Shown piece by piece: positions 43,278 through 52,311 of a stretch of DNA of 64,000 nt. A model generated the notes under the pieces. That model worked only from the letters and a program-made list of their open reading frames with translations. It was not told the DNA's origin and searched no databases. The stretch lies in the NCBI GenBank assembly GCA_964425755.1, contig CAYRNY010000007.1, forward strand, positions 62,001-126,000, written 5' to 3'. Origin of the DNA: CAYRNY01 sp964425755 (GTDB lineage: Bacteria; Chloroflexota; Anaerolineae; Aggregatilineales; Aggregatilineaceae). Position 1 is the first letter of the stretch. Each line of letters begins with the position of its first letter. The position numbers and the translations under genes are program-made.

Positions 43278-45989
43278 CTAGCGATCGGCGTTCATATCGA
43301 CGTAGTTCGTGCGGTCGGGATCGTCACCCATAAACGTCCGGTCATCGCCCGCCTCGCCGGAGATGTGGAAGGTGACAGCCGTGTGTTTGCCGAAGACGAT
43401 CGGCGCTCCATCGGGCAGGGGTACCGGTACGTGCGGCTTCAGCCTGTGGCCGCCGACCGTTGTGCCGTTGCTGCTGCCGACGTCGGCAAGGTAGAACACG
43501 CCATCTTCATACGTGATCTGCGCGTGCCTGCGCGAGACGCTGGTATCTTCATCCAGGCTCAGGCCGTTGGGATCGTCCAGGCTGCGCCCGATCAGGAACG
43601 GCACGGCGGCGACCGTCACACGCGGCCCGATGCGCTCGCGCGCGGGCGAGCGCTCGATCGCCAGCTCCGCGCGCGGGACCAGTGCCCCTTCGAACACGTT
43701 CGTTGCAGGCGCAGCTTCAAGCTGGGTGGCCGCAGCCCCTGCCGCGCGTTCCGGCCCTGCGCCCGCTTCCGGTGGCGCGCCCTCAGACGGCATCTGGTAA
43801 AACCCGGTCTGCGCGGAGAGGAAATCCGTGCCGGTCTGCTGCTTGTTGCGCGGGCGGACCAGCAACACCAGCAGCGCCAGCAGCGCCAGCGCGATCACCA
43901 CGACCACGCCTGTCAACGCCGGGTTGTCACGCACCGCACCGGTGACCTCTTCGACGAAGCCCGGCTGTGGGGTCGGGGTTGGCGTCGGGGTCGGCGTGGC
44001 GGTGGGGGTCGGGGTTGGCGTGGGCGGCGGATTGTACGCGAAGCTCAGCGGCGACGCTTCGACCAGCAGCGCGCCCCCAGGCCCCAACGCGCGCAGGATC
44101 GCGGTGTATTCACCCGGCGCGAGACGCGCCAGCGGCACGCGGATCGCGTAAGGGGGCGGCGTGTGCACAAATTCCCCCACGACCAGCCCGTCGCTGTCGC
44201 GCAGTTGAAGCTGGTAGCTGGCAATGCGCTCGTCGGCGATCTCGCGCAGCTTCACGACCAGATCCTCCGTGCCCTGGTCGATGTCGATCCCGTCGATGCT
44301 GACCACCAGCGGGGCCTCGGTCGGCGTGGCGGTCGGCGTCGCGGTGGGGGTCGGCGTCGGCGTGAGGAAGGGCGTGTAGACGAAACTCATCGACTCGCTG
44401 CGCCGTGTCTCACCGGCCAGGCTCTCCGACACGATATAAACGACGTACTCCTGGCCCGGCTGGAGGTTCTGGGCGCGGATGCTGACCGTGCCGGCAGGGC
44501 GGATGTTCGGGTAGACGCTCACACGCAGGTTGGTTTCCGCATCCAGCACATTGATCTCCAGCGCCTCCATCTGCTCCGCGCCGGTCAGGGACAGGTCAAG
44601 CGAGATGATATCGGAGTCCTGGTCATAGCTGATGCTGTTCAACTCAACCGCGACCGGGATCGGCGTGAGGGTCGCGGGGGGCGGCGTCGGCGTCGGGCGC
44701 ACGTAGGCAAACTCGTGCTCGACCTTGTCGATCAAGCGGTCGCGCTCGCCGGGCCACGCGATGAAATTCCCCTGCGCATCCAGCGCGCGCAGCTCGACGC
44801 GAATCTCCCCTTCGAGCTGCTCCGCCGGCAGCGCCACCGGTGAGGGCAGCGGTCGGGGCACGACCTGCCGATCGAGCAGTTGGTTCGTCTGCGCGTCGAA
44901 GAAGTCGAAACGGAATTCGCTGATCACCTGCTCGCCCCGCACGGCCACCTCGAGATAGATCGTCTCCTGGGTGATGTCGGACTGCACGGAGACGATCTCC
45001 AGGTCAACCACGACCGGCGTCGGCGTGGGGGTCGCCTGGCGATAATCGCGGGTGACCTCGAAGGTGGTCACGCCCGTAAGCAGCGTGCCATCCTCCAGCG
45101 TGACGCTCAACGTGGCGGTGTGCTGGCCCTGCAGCGGGTAGAACAACCCGGTGGCGAGATACTGGCTCTTGAGACCGTCCATGATGTTCTGGAACAGGTC
45201 GCCCAGCTCGCCTTGTTCGCCGATCGCGCTAAGCCCGCCGGTCTGCTGCGCCATGTTGCGCAGTTCGGACGCGTTGATGTTCTCGGCCCGCGTGGACATA
45301 CCGATCGTGTGGATCGGCACGCGCGAACCGGGCTGGTTGGCTGCCTCGACCACGTCCTGGAACGTGTTACGGCTGCACGGATCGCCGCCAAGCACCTCGT
45401 CTTTACCGTCGGTGAACACGATGATCGCGCGGCGTCCGGGCGGCGCGTCACCCATCAACCCCACAGCCTGGTACGACGCGTCATACAGGCAGGTCCCGCT
45501 GAGGTTGACCGGCTGCACGTCACCCACCGCGTTGATCGCGCGGTTGCGGTCCTCGGTGAACATCTGCAGCGTGTCGATGTTTTCGTTGAAGCGGATCACG
45601 GCGAAACGCGCGTTCTCCGGCGCATCCTCGATCGCCCGGATCGCGGCCTGGCGCATATCGTTCGCCGCCCCGCCCATGCTGCCGCTCGCGTCCAGCACAA
45701 GCGCGATGTAGAACGGGGTTTCCGGCTGCGCGACGGTCGCGTTTTCGACGACCTCGCCGTCGTCAAGCTGTATGCGTGCCGACGCGACGCGTGCATCCGG
45801 CACCACGCGCCCGGAGCCGTCCGTCAGCGTGAAGTACAGCCCCAGTTGCAGACCGTCATCGACATCGGTCAGTTCGGGATAATTGATGATCAGGCCGGAT
45901 GGCGCCTGTGCGTGGGCCAGGCCAGGCAGAAAAACGCCCGCCAGGGCACAGACAACAAGCAGTTGGAACACACGGGCGGCACGGTTCAT
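43278..45989 (-). CDS. VWA-FHA membrane protein
   Basis: A 903-aa protein with signal peptide (LLVVCALAGVFLPGLAHAQ). A von Willebrand A domain follows (FYIALVLDASGSMGGAANDM: MIDAS DxSxS; IIVFTDGKDE). Several Ig-like/beta-sandwich units separated by Thr-Pro strings extend to about 690. A TM helix (LTGVVVVIALALLALLVLLV) then places a C-terminal FHA domain in the cytoplasm (FLIGRSLDDPNGLSLDEDTSVSR, SSNGTTVGGHRLK). It may transmit extracytoplasmic adhesion or assembly status to phosphothreonine signalling. ATG 45989 follows GTGAGG; a GTG four codons earlier is less likely. First gene of an operon with the PP2C. Confidence 0.9.
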   Translation of the reverse strand: MNRAARVFQLLVVCALAGVFLPGLAHAQAPSGLIINYPELTDVDDGLQLGLYFTLTDGSGRVVPDARVASARIQLDDGEVVENATVAQPETPFYIALVLDASGSMGGAANDMRQAAIRAIEDAPENARFAVIRFNENIDTLQMFTEDRNRAINAVGDVQPVNLSGTCLYDASYQAVGLMGDAPPGRRAIIVFTDGKDEVLGGDPCSRNTFQDVVEAANQPGSRVPIHTIGMSTRAENINASELRNMAQQTGGLSAIGEQGELGDLFQNIMDGLKSQYLATGLFYPLQGQHTATLSVTLEDGTLLTGVTTFEVTRDYRQATPTPTPVVVDLEIVSVQSDITQETIYLEVAVRGEQVISEFRFDFFDAQTNQLLDRQVVPRPLPSPVALPAEQLEGEIRVELRALDAQGNFIAWPGERDRLIDKVEHEFAYVRPTPTPPPATLTPIPVAVELNSISYDQDSDIISLDLSLTGAEQMEALEINVLDAETNLRVSVYPNIRPAGTVSIRAQNLQPGQEYVVYIVSESLAGETRRSESMSFVYTPFLTPTPTPTATPTATPTEAPLVVSIDGIDIDQGTEDLVVKLREIADERIASYQLQLRDSDGLVVGEFVHTPPPYAIRVPLARLAPGEYTAILRALGPGGALLVEASPLSFAYNPPPTPTPTPTATPTPTPTPTPQPGFVEEVTGAVRDNPALTGVVVVIALALLALLVLLVRPRNKQQTGTDFLSAQTGFYQMPSEGAPPEAGAGPERAAGAAATQLEAAPATNVFEGALVPRAELAIERSPARERIGPRVTVAAVPFLIGRSLDDPNGLSLDEDTSVSRRHAQITYEDGVFYLADVGSSNGTTVGGHRLKPHVPVPLPDGAPIVFGKHTAVTFHISGEAGDDRTFMGDDPDRTNYVDMNADR

Positions 45990-46151
45990 TGGCGACCTCA
46001 CTCATGCTAGTCTGTGTACGATGCACACCGCCGACGTGACCGCACGTTTCCCCGCCAGCGCCGGGAAAGCATGCGGAAACAGTGCCATCCTATTGTGCTA
46101 CAGGTGTTGGGGTTCGTGCAACACTGCTCAGCGGGATCACCGCCCCCCGGC

Positions 46152-46655
46152 TCAACCGGATGCAGATCGACGCGCCAGCAGGTCGCGGGCCAGCGCGATC
46201 GCGTCCTCCGGCGTGTCGGCGCTGTGCAGGTGCCCGGCAGCGCGATAATCAGCAAACAGCGGGCCGATATCGAACGCCAGCAGGATCACCGGGCGACGGC
46301 TCTTGAGCGCCAGCGCGATCTCGGAGATCGTGCCCGGCCCGCCGGGACACGCGATCACCACGTCGCTCGACAGCACGTTGATCGCGTTGCGCGCCGATCC
46401 CATGCCGGTGAGGATCGGCACGTCGATATAGGCCGACATCCCCGCGTGATCGGCGTCCGGCAGCACGCCGACCGTCAGCCCCCCGGCTTCGCGCGCGCCG
46501 CGTGCTGACGCCTCCATGATGCCCGCCGCGCGCCCGCCGTTGAGCAGCACCCAGCCTTCACGGGCGATCAACTGGCCGAGCCGGTAGGCCGCGTCGCGGT
46601 CCTGCCGCGTGGCCGTGCCGCCGCCCATCACGCCGACGATCGTCTTTCGCGCCAT
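46152..46655 (-). CDS. LOG-family (TIGR00725-type) Rossmann protein
   Basis: A 167-aa protein of the lysine-decarboxylase-like/LOG superfamily. The signature PGGPGTISEIALAL (near 105-118) is the PGGxGTxxE phosphoribose-binding motif, and VLLNGGRAAGIMEASARGA is the typical early GG-G-MEA motif. LOG enzymes hydrolyse nucleoside 5'-monophosphates at the ribosyl bond; this shorter subgroup is uncharacterised. It stands alone between the VWA and pst operons, on the same strand. Confidence 0.85.
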   Translation of the reverse strand: MARKTIVGVMGGGTATRQDRDAAYRLGQLIAREGWVLLNGGRAAGIMEASARGAREAGGLTVGVLPDADHAGMSAYIDVPILTGMGSARNAINVLSSDVVIACPGGPGTISEIALALKSRRPVILLAFDIGPLFADYRAAGHLHSADTPEDAIALARDLLARRSASG

Positions 46656-46742
46656 CCCTCACCGCCTTTACACACTGTACCAGCACGTCGCTCCTGCCCC
46701 TGATCTACACCCACTGCGCCCGGTACGTCAAGCGCCGGCGCC

Positions 46743-46774
46743 AAAACAAAACGCGCCGCAGATATCGCAGCGCG
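46743..46774 (-). terminator. Terminator of the pst operon
   Basis: CGCGCCGC (46752-46759) pairs with GCAGCGCG (46767-46774, one wobble) and the minus strand continues into TTTTGTTTT. It sits 38 nt after the pstB stop. Confidence 0.75.
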
Positions 46775-46811
46775 CCGGTCCCGCGACGGATGGCGTGCGG
46801 TGCGGGCGTCG

Positions 46812-47603
46812 TTAGCCGAACCGACCCCTGATGTAATCCTCGGTGCGCGAATCGGCGGGGCGGGTGAAGATCTGGTCCGTTTCGCCGTATTCGATCAGCT
46901 CGCCCGAGCGCGATTCGCCCGCCAGCATGAACGCGGTGTAATCCGACACGCGCGCCGCCTGCTGCATGTTGTGCGTCACGATCACGATCGTGTAGTCTCG
47001 CTTCAACTCGCGCATCAGGTCCTCGATGCGCAGCGTGGCGATCGGGTCCAGCGCGGAGCACGGCTCGTCCATCAGGATGATCTCCGGCTCGACGGCCAGC
47101 GCGCGCGCGATGCACAGGCGCTGTTGCTGTCCGCCGGAAAGCGCCAGCCCGGATTTCTTCAGGTCGGACTTAACCTCATCCCACAGCGCGGCTTGCCTGA
47201 GACTGCGCTCCACGATCGCGCCCAGTTTGCGCTTGTCACGCAGGCCCAGCACGCGCGGCCCGTAGGCGACGTTTTCGAAGATCGACTTCGGGAACGGGTT
47301 CGGCTTCTGGAACACCATCCCCACCCGGCGGCGCACTTCCACCGGGTCCACCGCCGGGTCGTACAGATTCTGATCGCGATAGATGACCTCACCCTCAACG
47401 CGCGCGTCCGGCACCAGGTCGTTCATGCGGTTCAGCGCGCGCAGCAGCGTGCTCTTGCCACAGCCTGAGGGGCCGATCAGCGCGGTGATCTTGTTACGCG
47501 CGATGCGCATATTCACGTTATGCACGGCTTCAAACGCGCCGTAGAAAACGCTCAGATTACGGATTTCAACGGCGTGTCTGCCATTGCTATAAGCTACGCT
47601 CAT
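46812..47603 (-). CDS. pstB: Phosphate ABC transporter ATP-binding protein
   Basis: A 263-aa ABC ATPase driving high-affinity phosphate import. Walker A is GPSGCGKSTLLRALNRMNDL, typical of PstB; MVFQKPNPFPKSIFENVAYG carries the Q-loop, LSGGQQQRLCIARALA the ABC signature, and ILMDEPCSALDP the Walker B. It overlaps pstA by 4 nt and ends the operon. No phoU follows. Confidence 0.97.
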   Translation of the reverse strand: MSVAYSNGRHAVEIRNLSVFYGAFEAVHNVNMRIARNKITALIGPSGCGKSTLLRALNRMNDLVPDARVEGEVIYRDQNLYDPAVDPVEVRRRVGMVFQKPNPFPKSIFENVAYGPRVLGLRDKRKLGAIVERSLRQAALWDEVKSDLKKSGLALSGGQQQRLCIARALAVEPEIILMDEPCSALDPIATLRIEDLMRELKRDYTIVIVTHNMQQAARVSDYTAFMLAGESRSGELIEYGETDQIFTRPADSRTEDYIRGRFG

Positions 47604-49780
47604 GACAATCTCCTGCTAAAGCGATTGCGCAATATCACGGCGATCGAGTTCAACGTCAGCAGCAGCGCCAGCAACACGACGATCGCCGCCGCCGCCGCGT
47701 TGCGGAACTCGTCCTGTGGCAGCGTGGTCAGACGGTAGATCACCAGCGGCAGCGCGGTGAACTGCGCGAACGGGCCGTCCGGGTCCCGCGTGAGAAAGGT
47801 CGCCCCGCCGACGAGGATCAACGGCGCGGTTTCACCGATCGCGCGCGAGATCGCCAGGATCGTGCCGGTCAGGATGCCGGGCATGGCGTAGGGCAGCACG
47901 TGGTGCCAGATCGTCTGCCACCGGGTCGCGCCCAGGCCGTAGCTCGCCTGCCGCAGCGACCCCGGCACGGCGCGGATCGCTTCCTGCGCGTTGATAATGA
48001 TCAGCGGCAGGATCAGCAGCGCCAGCGTAAACCCGGCGGAAAGCACGGTGCGCCCGTTCTGCCCGCCCACGCCGAGCGCGTTACCACTGGTGATATACTC
48101 CAGCGCGCGGACAAAGATCGCCAGCCCCAGCATGCCGTAGATGATCGACGGCACCCCGGCGAGATTGTTGATGTTGATCTGGATGACCCGGTTAACCCGG
48201 CTGGTGCCGGCATACTCTTCGAGGTAAATCGCCGCCCCAACGCCGACCGGGAAGGCGACCAAAATCGTGATCAGGATGATCAACAGCGAGCCGTACAGCG
48301 CCGGGCGCACGCCGGTTGCGTCGGGCTGCGAGTAGTTGATCGAGTTGCCCAGAAAGTCGCGGTTGACCCAGGACCGCCAGACGAGGTCCGCGCGGGGGTA
48401 CTCGGCGCGTTGGGTCGCTTCAATCGCCGCGCGTAGGGTGAGCGAGTCCCACAGCGGCCAACTCTGCGCGACGCTGGGAACAAGCACCTCCTGCCGCAGC
48501 ACGTCGATCAGGTCGTCGCGGTCCATGTTGCGCGCCATGATGTCGGCGTACTGGCTTTCGTCCAGGTCGCTGAACGGGGCCGTCGCCAGGCGTTCCGGGT
48601 AATTGTGCCCGGCCAGCAGCGTGCCGATCGGCTGTGTGCTTAGCTCAGCGTAAACGTTGCGGCTGCCGCCGATGATGTCGTCGTAGACCAGCACGCGCAG
48701 CCGCGCCTTGCGCACGTTGACCGCCAGCAGCGGACCGAGCGCGCGTTCCGGCACGTCATCCAGCGCCAGCCCGTCGCCCGCGAGGATCAACTGTTCCTCG
48801 ATCGCGTCGCGTTCCAGCTGCTGCACCAGCAACGCTGCCGCGTCTTCTGCGCTGAGCGTCTCGATGTCGTCCGGAAGCGCGGCGGGGTCCATGTGGGCCG
48901 CGTTGTCGCGCAGCAGGTCGCGCAACTGCTCCGCGCGCAACCGCTCGACCAGCACGGCGACGAGTTCCGCCCGCGAGAGCGCCGCCAGCGGGCGGCCCGC
49001 CTCACTATAGACGAGCGCTTGCAACGCCGCCGCGTCAAGGTTGCGTGCCAGGATATCAGCCGCCTGCTGCGGCGTGAGATCGCGCAACGTGACCCCCGCC
49101 AGCCGATCGGGGTACGCACGACCGGCCAGCAGCGCGCCCACCGTCTCGGTCTTGAGCGCGTCCCACGTGCCGGGATCAGCTTCGAGAACGCGCTCCAGGA
49201 TCAACTCGTGCAGCCGCACCGGGCGCACGTGCTCCGCCAGCACAGCGGGGATGTGGTCAAGCGGCAGCTCGCCCAGCGGCGCGCCGGGGTCGTAAGCGGT
49301 CACGGTGAGCGCTTCCGGCTCGACCTGGTACTGCACCGCCGTCAGGCCAAACGCCTTGTTGGCGATCGTGCCGATCAGCGTCACCAACGCGATCAGCGCA
49401 ATGGCGATCGCCGCAAGAAACAACCGCCTGGCGATGCTGCCCTGGATGTGGCGCGCGATGATGTTCCGCCTGAGCGCCTCGCCTCGCGGCAGATCGCCGC
49501 TTTGAGGGTCGAGCGCCGGGGCGTAACGCCACAGCACCTGGAGCGCGATCCAGCCCGCGAGCAGCGTCACGGCAACGGCATAACCTACCCGGGGACGAAC
49601 CACCGCATACACCAGCAGCCCCGGCAGCAACGCGCCGAAAAAGCCGGTCAGCGTCCCGGCCAGCGCGCCCAGGCGCGGGTCATAGCCCTTGCGGCCTGCG
49701 AGGGCAGGCGTCGCCAGCGCCCCGTTGAGCGCCCACAGCCCGCTGATGAAATAGATCGCCAGTAACGCGAGTCGTTCCAT
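47600..49780 (-). CDS. pstA: Phosphate ABC permease PstA with large internal insertion
   Basis: A 726-aa PstA, more than twice the usual length of about 290. The C-terminal part (from about 480: YGSLLIILITILVAFPVGVG, NINNLAGVPSIIYGMLGLA, EAIRAVPGSLRQASYGLGATRWQT) is a standard permease with the EAA loop. Ahead of it are about three extra TM helices (1-80), a TM near 118-145 and a roughly 330-residue extracytoplasmic insertion. The insertion contains two copies of a unit, GALLAGRAYPDRL...DILARNLD (about 215-262) and GTLLAGHNYPERL...DIMARNMD (about 383-430). Possibly a docking domain for PstS or a phosphate sensor. Overlaps pstB; pstC is 18 nt upstream. Confidence 0.9.
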   Translation of the reverse strand: MERLALLAIYFISGLWALNGALATPALAGRKGYDPRLGALAGTLTGFFGALLPGLLVYAVVRPRVGYAVAVTLLAGWIALQVLWRYAPALDPQSGDLPRGEALRRNIIARHIQGSIARRLFLAAIAIALIALVTLIGTIANKAFGLTAVQYQVEPEALTVTAYDPGAPLGELPLDHIPAVLAEHVRPVRLHELILERVLEADPGTWDALKTETVGALLAGRAYPDRLAGVTLRDLTPQQAADILARNLDAAALQALVYSEAGRPLAALSRAELVAVLVERLRAEQLRDLLRDNAAHMDPAALPDDIETLSAEDAAALLVQQLERDAIEEQLILAGDGLALDDVPERALGPLLAVNVRKARLRVLVYDDIIGGSRNVYAELSTQPIGTLLAGHNYPERLATAPFSDLDESQYADIMARNMDRDDLIDVLRQEVLVPSVAQSWPLWDSLTLRAAIEATQRAEYPRADLVWRSWVNRDFLGNSINYSQPDATGVRPALYGSLLIILITILVAFPVGVGAAIYLEEYAGTSRVNRVIQININNLAGVPSIIYGMLGLAIFVRALEYITSGNALGVGGQNGRTVLSAGFTLALLILPLIIINAQEAIRAVPGSLRQASYGLGATRWQTIWHHVLPYAMPGILTGTILAISRAIGETAPLILVGGATFLTRDPDGPFAQFTALPLVIYRLTTLPQDEFRNAAAAAIVVLLALLLTLNSIAVILRNRFSRRLS

Positions 49781-49798
49781 CGTGGTGTGTTTCCCCTG

Positions 49799-50782
49799 CT
49801 ACTCGTACACTTCGCGGAAACGGGCGACCAGGGCGCGGCTGAGAACGTTCAGCCCCAGGGTCATCATGAACAGGATCAGCCCGACGATGAAGATGCTGTT
49901 GTAATCCAGCGTGTCGTAGGCCAGGTCGCCGCCGCTGATGCTGGCGATATAACCGGTCATGGTCCAGGCCGGCTCGAATGGATTGGCGGTGAGATTCGGG
50001 CGCGCGCCCGCCGCGACCGCCATGATCATCGTCTCGCCGACCGCGCGTGAGATCGCGATGATGAACGCGGCCACGATCCCGGAGACCGCCGCCGGTAGCA
50101 CCACGCGCAGCGTCGTTTCGAGCCTGGTGGACCCCAACCCGTAGGACGCTTCGCGCAGGCTGCGGGGCACGGAACTGAGCGCGTCTTCGCTCATTGACGC
50201 GACCAGCGGCAGGATCATGATGCCCATCACCAGCCCTGCCGACGCGACGTTGAAGATCTCCACCGTGTCCTTGCCGAGCAGATCGCGCAGCAGCGGCGTC
50301 ATGAACTGCAGCGCGAAGAACCCGTAAACCACCGTCGGCACACCGGCCAGCACCTCAAGCACCGGCTTGACGAGATTCCGAAAACTGCGGCTGGCGTACT
50401 CGCTCAAGAAGATCGCCGCGCCCAGGCCCAGCGGCAGCGCCACCGCCATCGCGATCAACGAACTCATCAACGTTGCGGAGACCAGCGGCGCGATCCCGAC
50501 TTCGTAGCGGTGCGGCTGCCAGGCGGTCGTGTTGACCAGGTCCAGCGGCGTGATGCGGATGCCACCACCGTATTCGCGCTGGAATAGCAGGTACGACTCG
50601 CGCCCCAGCACGGCTACGATCCCGATCGTGGTGAAGATCGTGATGAAGCCGCACAGGAACAAAAACCACTGAATCGCAGCTTCACCCGGGCGAAACTGTC
50701 TCCCCAGCCCGGCAGATGGACGCGATCCGGGCATCCTCACGGGCCGGGCTTCGCCGCGCAACATCACTGCTTCGTTGTCCAT
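49799..50782 (-). CDS. pstC: Phosphate ABC permease PstC
   Basis: A 327-aa permease with six TM helices. The first (FLFLCGFITIFTTIGIVAVLG) follows a basic N-terminus; the family motifs LEVLAGVPTVVYGFFALQF and the cytoplasmic coupling loop SVPRSLREASYGLGSTRLET are present. It forms the heterodimeric channel with PstA. I chose ATG 50782 (GAGAGGA upstream) in place of a frame starting at 50911 that reads through the intergenic region. Between pstS and pstA in the operon. Confidence 0.95.
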   Translation of the reverse strand: MDNEAVMLRGEARPVRMPGSRPSAGLGRQFRPGEAAIQWFLFLCGFITIFTTIGIVAVLGRESYLLFQREYGGGIRITPLDLVNTTAWQPHRYEVGIAPLVSATLMSSLIAMAVALPLGLGAAIFLSEYASRSFRNLVKPVLEVLAGVPTVVYGFFALQFMTPLLRDLLGKDTVEIFNVASAGLVMGIMILPLVASMSEDALSSVPRSLREASYGLGSTRLETTLRVVLPAAVSGIVAAFIIAISRAVGETMIMAVAAGARPNLTANPFEPAWTMTGYIASISGGDLAYDTLDYNSIFIVGLILFMMTLGLNVLSRALVARFREVYE

Positions 50783-50929
50783 AACCGGCTCTGTCCTCTC
50801 ATGTATGACTTGTCGCGTTTGCTGCAAACAGCTTCCACCACCAGACGCGAAAGTATGGGGAGAGCAGACACCCTCCCCATACCGGTAATCGTCTGCGGTA
50901 GGGCCGTCCACAAGCGTGCTTCAGCCCAA

Positions 50930-52000
50930 CTACTCGCCCACCACATCCAGGAAAACCTGCTTCGACGCGTTCAGCGTGGCGGTGTCCACCGGGAAGTAAC
51001 CGACCTCGGTCACGACCTCGGTGGCGTTGGTCAGGTAGTAGTTCACGAACGCGGCCACCTGCGGCTTTTCCTGCAGGATGCTCGCCGCCGAATAGATGAA
51101 CAGCGGGCGGCTGATCATGTACTCGCCACTTTCGGCGGTCTCGGCGGTGGGCTGCACGTAGGTGATACCGGCGGCTTCCCATTCGTCCTCAGGGATCACG
51201 ACGTACTCACCGGCATCCTCGTCCCACTGCACATCGTTGGCGACGGCAACCGCGCGCAGTGCGTCCTGATTCTCGACGTAGTACGCAAAGCCGAAGTAGC
51301 CGATCGCGTAGGGGCTGCCCAGGATGCCTTCGACCAGCGTGTAGTCGTTCTCGCTGGTGGTCGGGTTCGGGGCCAGCAGGGCGGCGAACCGGTCTTCGCG
51401 TTCTGCGTACGGGCCTTTTTCACCGAGCACGGCTTCGCCAAAGTAATCAAACGTGCCGCTGTCGGTGCCGGGGGTGAACAACCGGATCGCTTCAGCGGGC
51501 CAGTCCGGGTTGAGCGCGTCCCAGGTGGTCACCTCGCCGGTGAAGATCTGGATCAACTCGCTGCGCTTGAGTTGCTCAACCGGGCTTTCCTGGCTGACGG
51601 TCACAGCCATCGCGTCGATGCCGATCAGGAACTCCAGCGGCTCGCGGCCAAGCGCCTGGCAGTCTTCGACCTCGGACGCTTTGATCGCGCGGCTGGCGTT
51701 GCTGATATCGGTGGAGCCTTCCTTGCAGAAACGCTCGAAGCCCGCCGAGGTGCCGGTCTCGGCCACGGCGATGCTGCCGGCGAAGCCGTCTTCATTGAAA
51801 CGCCGCGCCATCTCAACCGTCACAGGCTCAACGGTGGAGCTGCCGGCGATCGCGATATCGCCGGTGTAGGCGAGCGGATCGACCTCAGGCAGCGCGATCG
51901 GTGTTTCACCGTCCTGCGCCAGCACCGCGGCAACCGGCAGCGCCAGCGCCGCGATCAGGGTAAGGGCGAACAATCTGGTCCAGAACTTGCGGTTCAACAT
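50930..52000 (-). CDS. pstS: Phosphate-binding protein PstS
   Basis: A 356-aa exported solute-binding protein. The signal peptide ends near LPVAAVLA-QD (about 28); no lipobox Cys is seen at the cleavage site. Phosphate-contact motifs are IAGSSTVEPVT (near 50), ISNASRAIKA and DSGTFDYFGEAV. ATG 52000 has AAGAGGAG 8 nt upstream. First gene of pstSCAB, divergent from a Crp/Fnr regulator; conserved TTTAAA-type elements lie in the shared spacer. Confidence 0.95.
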   Translation of the reverse strand: MLNRKFWTRLFALTLIAALALPVAAVLAQDGETPIALPEVDPLAYTGDIAIAGSSTVEPVTVEMARRFNEDGFAGSIAVAETGTSAGFERFCKEGSTDISNASRAIKASEVEDCQALGREPLEFLIGIDAMAVTVSQESPVEQLKRSELIQIFTGEVTTWDALNPDWPAEAIRLFTPGTDSGTFDYFGEAVLGEKGPYAEREDRFAALLAPNPTTSENDYTLVEGILGSPYAIGYFGFAYYVENQDALRAVAVANDVQWDEDAGEYVVIPEDEWEAAGITYVQPTAETAESGEYMISRPLFIYSAASILQEKPQVAAFVNYYLTNATEVVTEVGYFPVDTATLNASKQVFLDVVGE

Positions 52001-52311
52001 GCTTTTCTCCTCTTGGAAATGAGCTAAGCGCCCAGGCAGGATCGCTGAGAATGCCCTGAGCAAGGACAAATTTAAACGGCGAAAATAAAACGCCAAACAA
52101 GCCCGGTTTAAATCAAGCTTGCGAGTCGATTAAACTTGTTTAATTCACCGCGTGCAACCGATCGTCACCGCCAGGAGCACCGCATGCAGGATCGGCGTGC
52201 AGCGACAGGCAGCCGCAGATCGGTGTAAAATGTTGCCAAGGCAACAGACAGCACCGCCGTTTTGTGCCACGCTTGAGCCAAGCCACGTCAGACAGGAGGC
52301 CAGCCAGCAAA
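52001..52311. other. Divergent spacer pstS / Crp-Fnr gene
   Basis: AT-rich near pstS, with three TTTAA(A) elements (see regulatory entry). On the plus side GCGACA/18 nt/TAAAAT (52202-52231) may be the regulator promoter. No PhoB box of the enterobacterial type is seen. Confidence 0.4.
52071..52143. promoter_or_regulatory. Cluster of TTTAAA elements and a 14-nt palindrome
   Basis: AATTTAAAC (around 52071), GGTTTAAATC (around 52107) and TTAAAC-TT-GTTTAA (52130-52143, 6-bp perfect arms) recur at 32-36-nt intervals upstream of pstS and of the divergent regulator gene. They are candidate binding sites for the Crp/Fnr protein or a Pho regulator. Confidence 0.4.
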
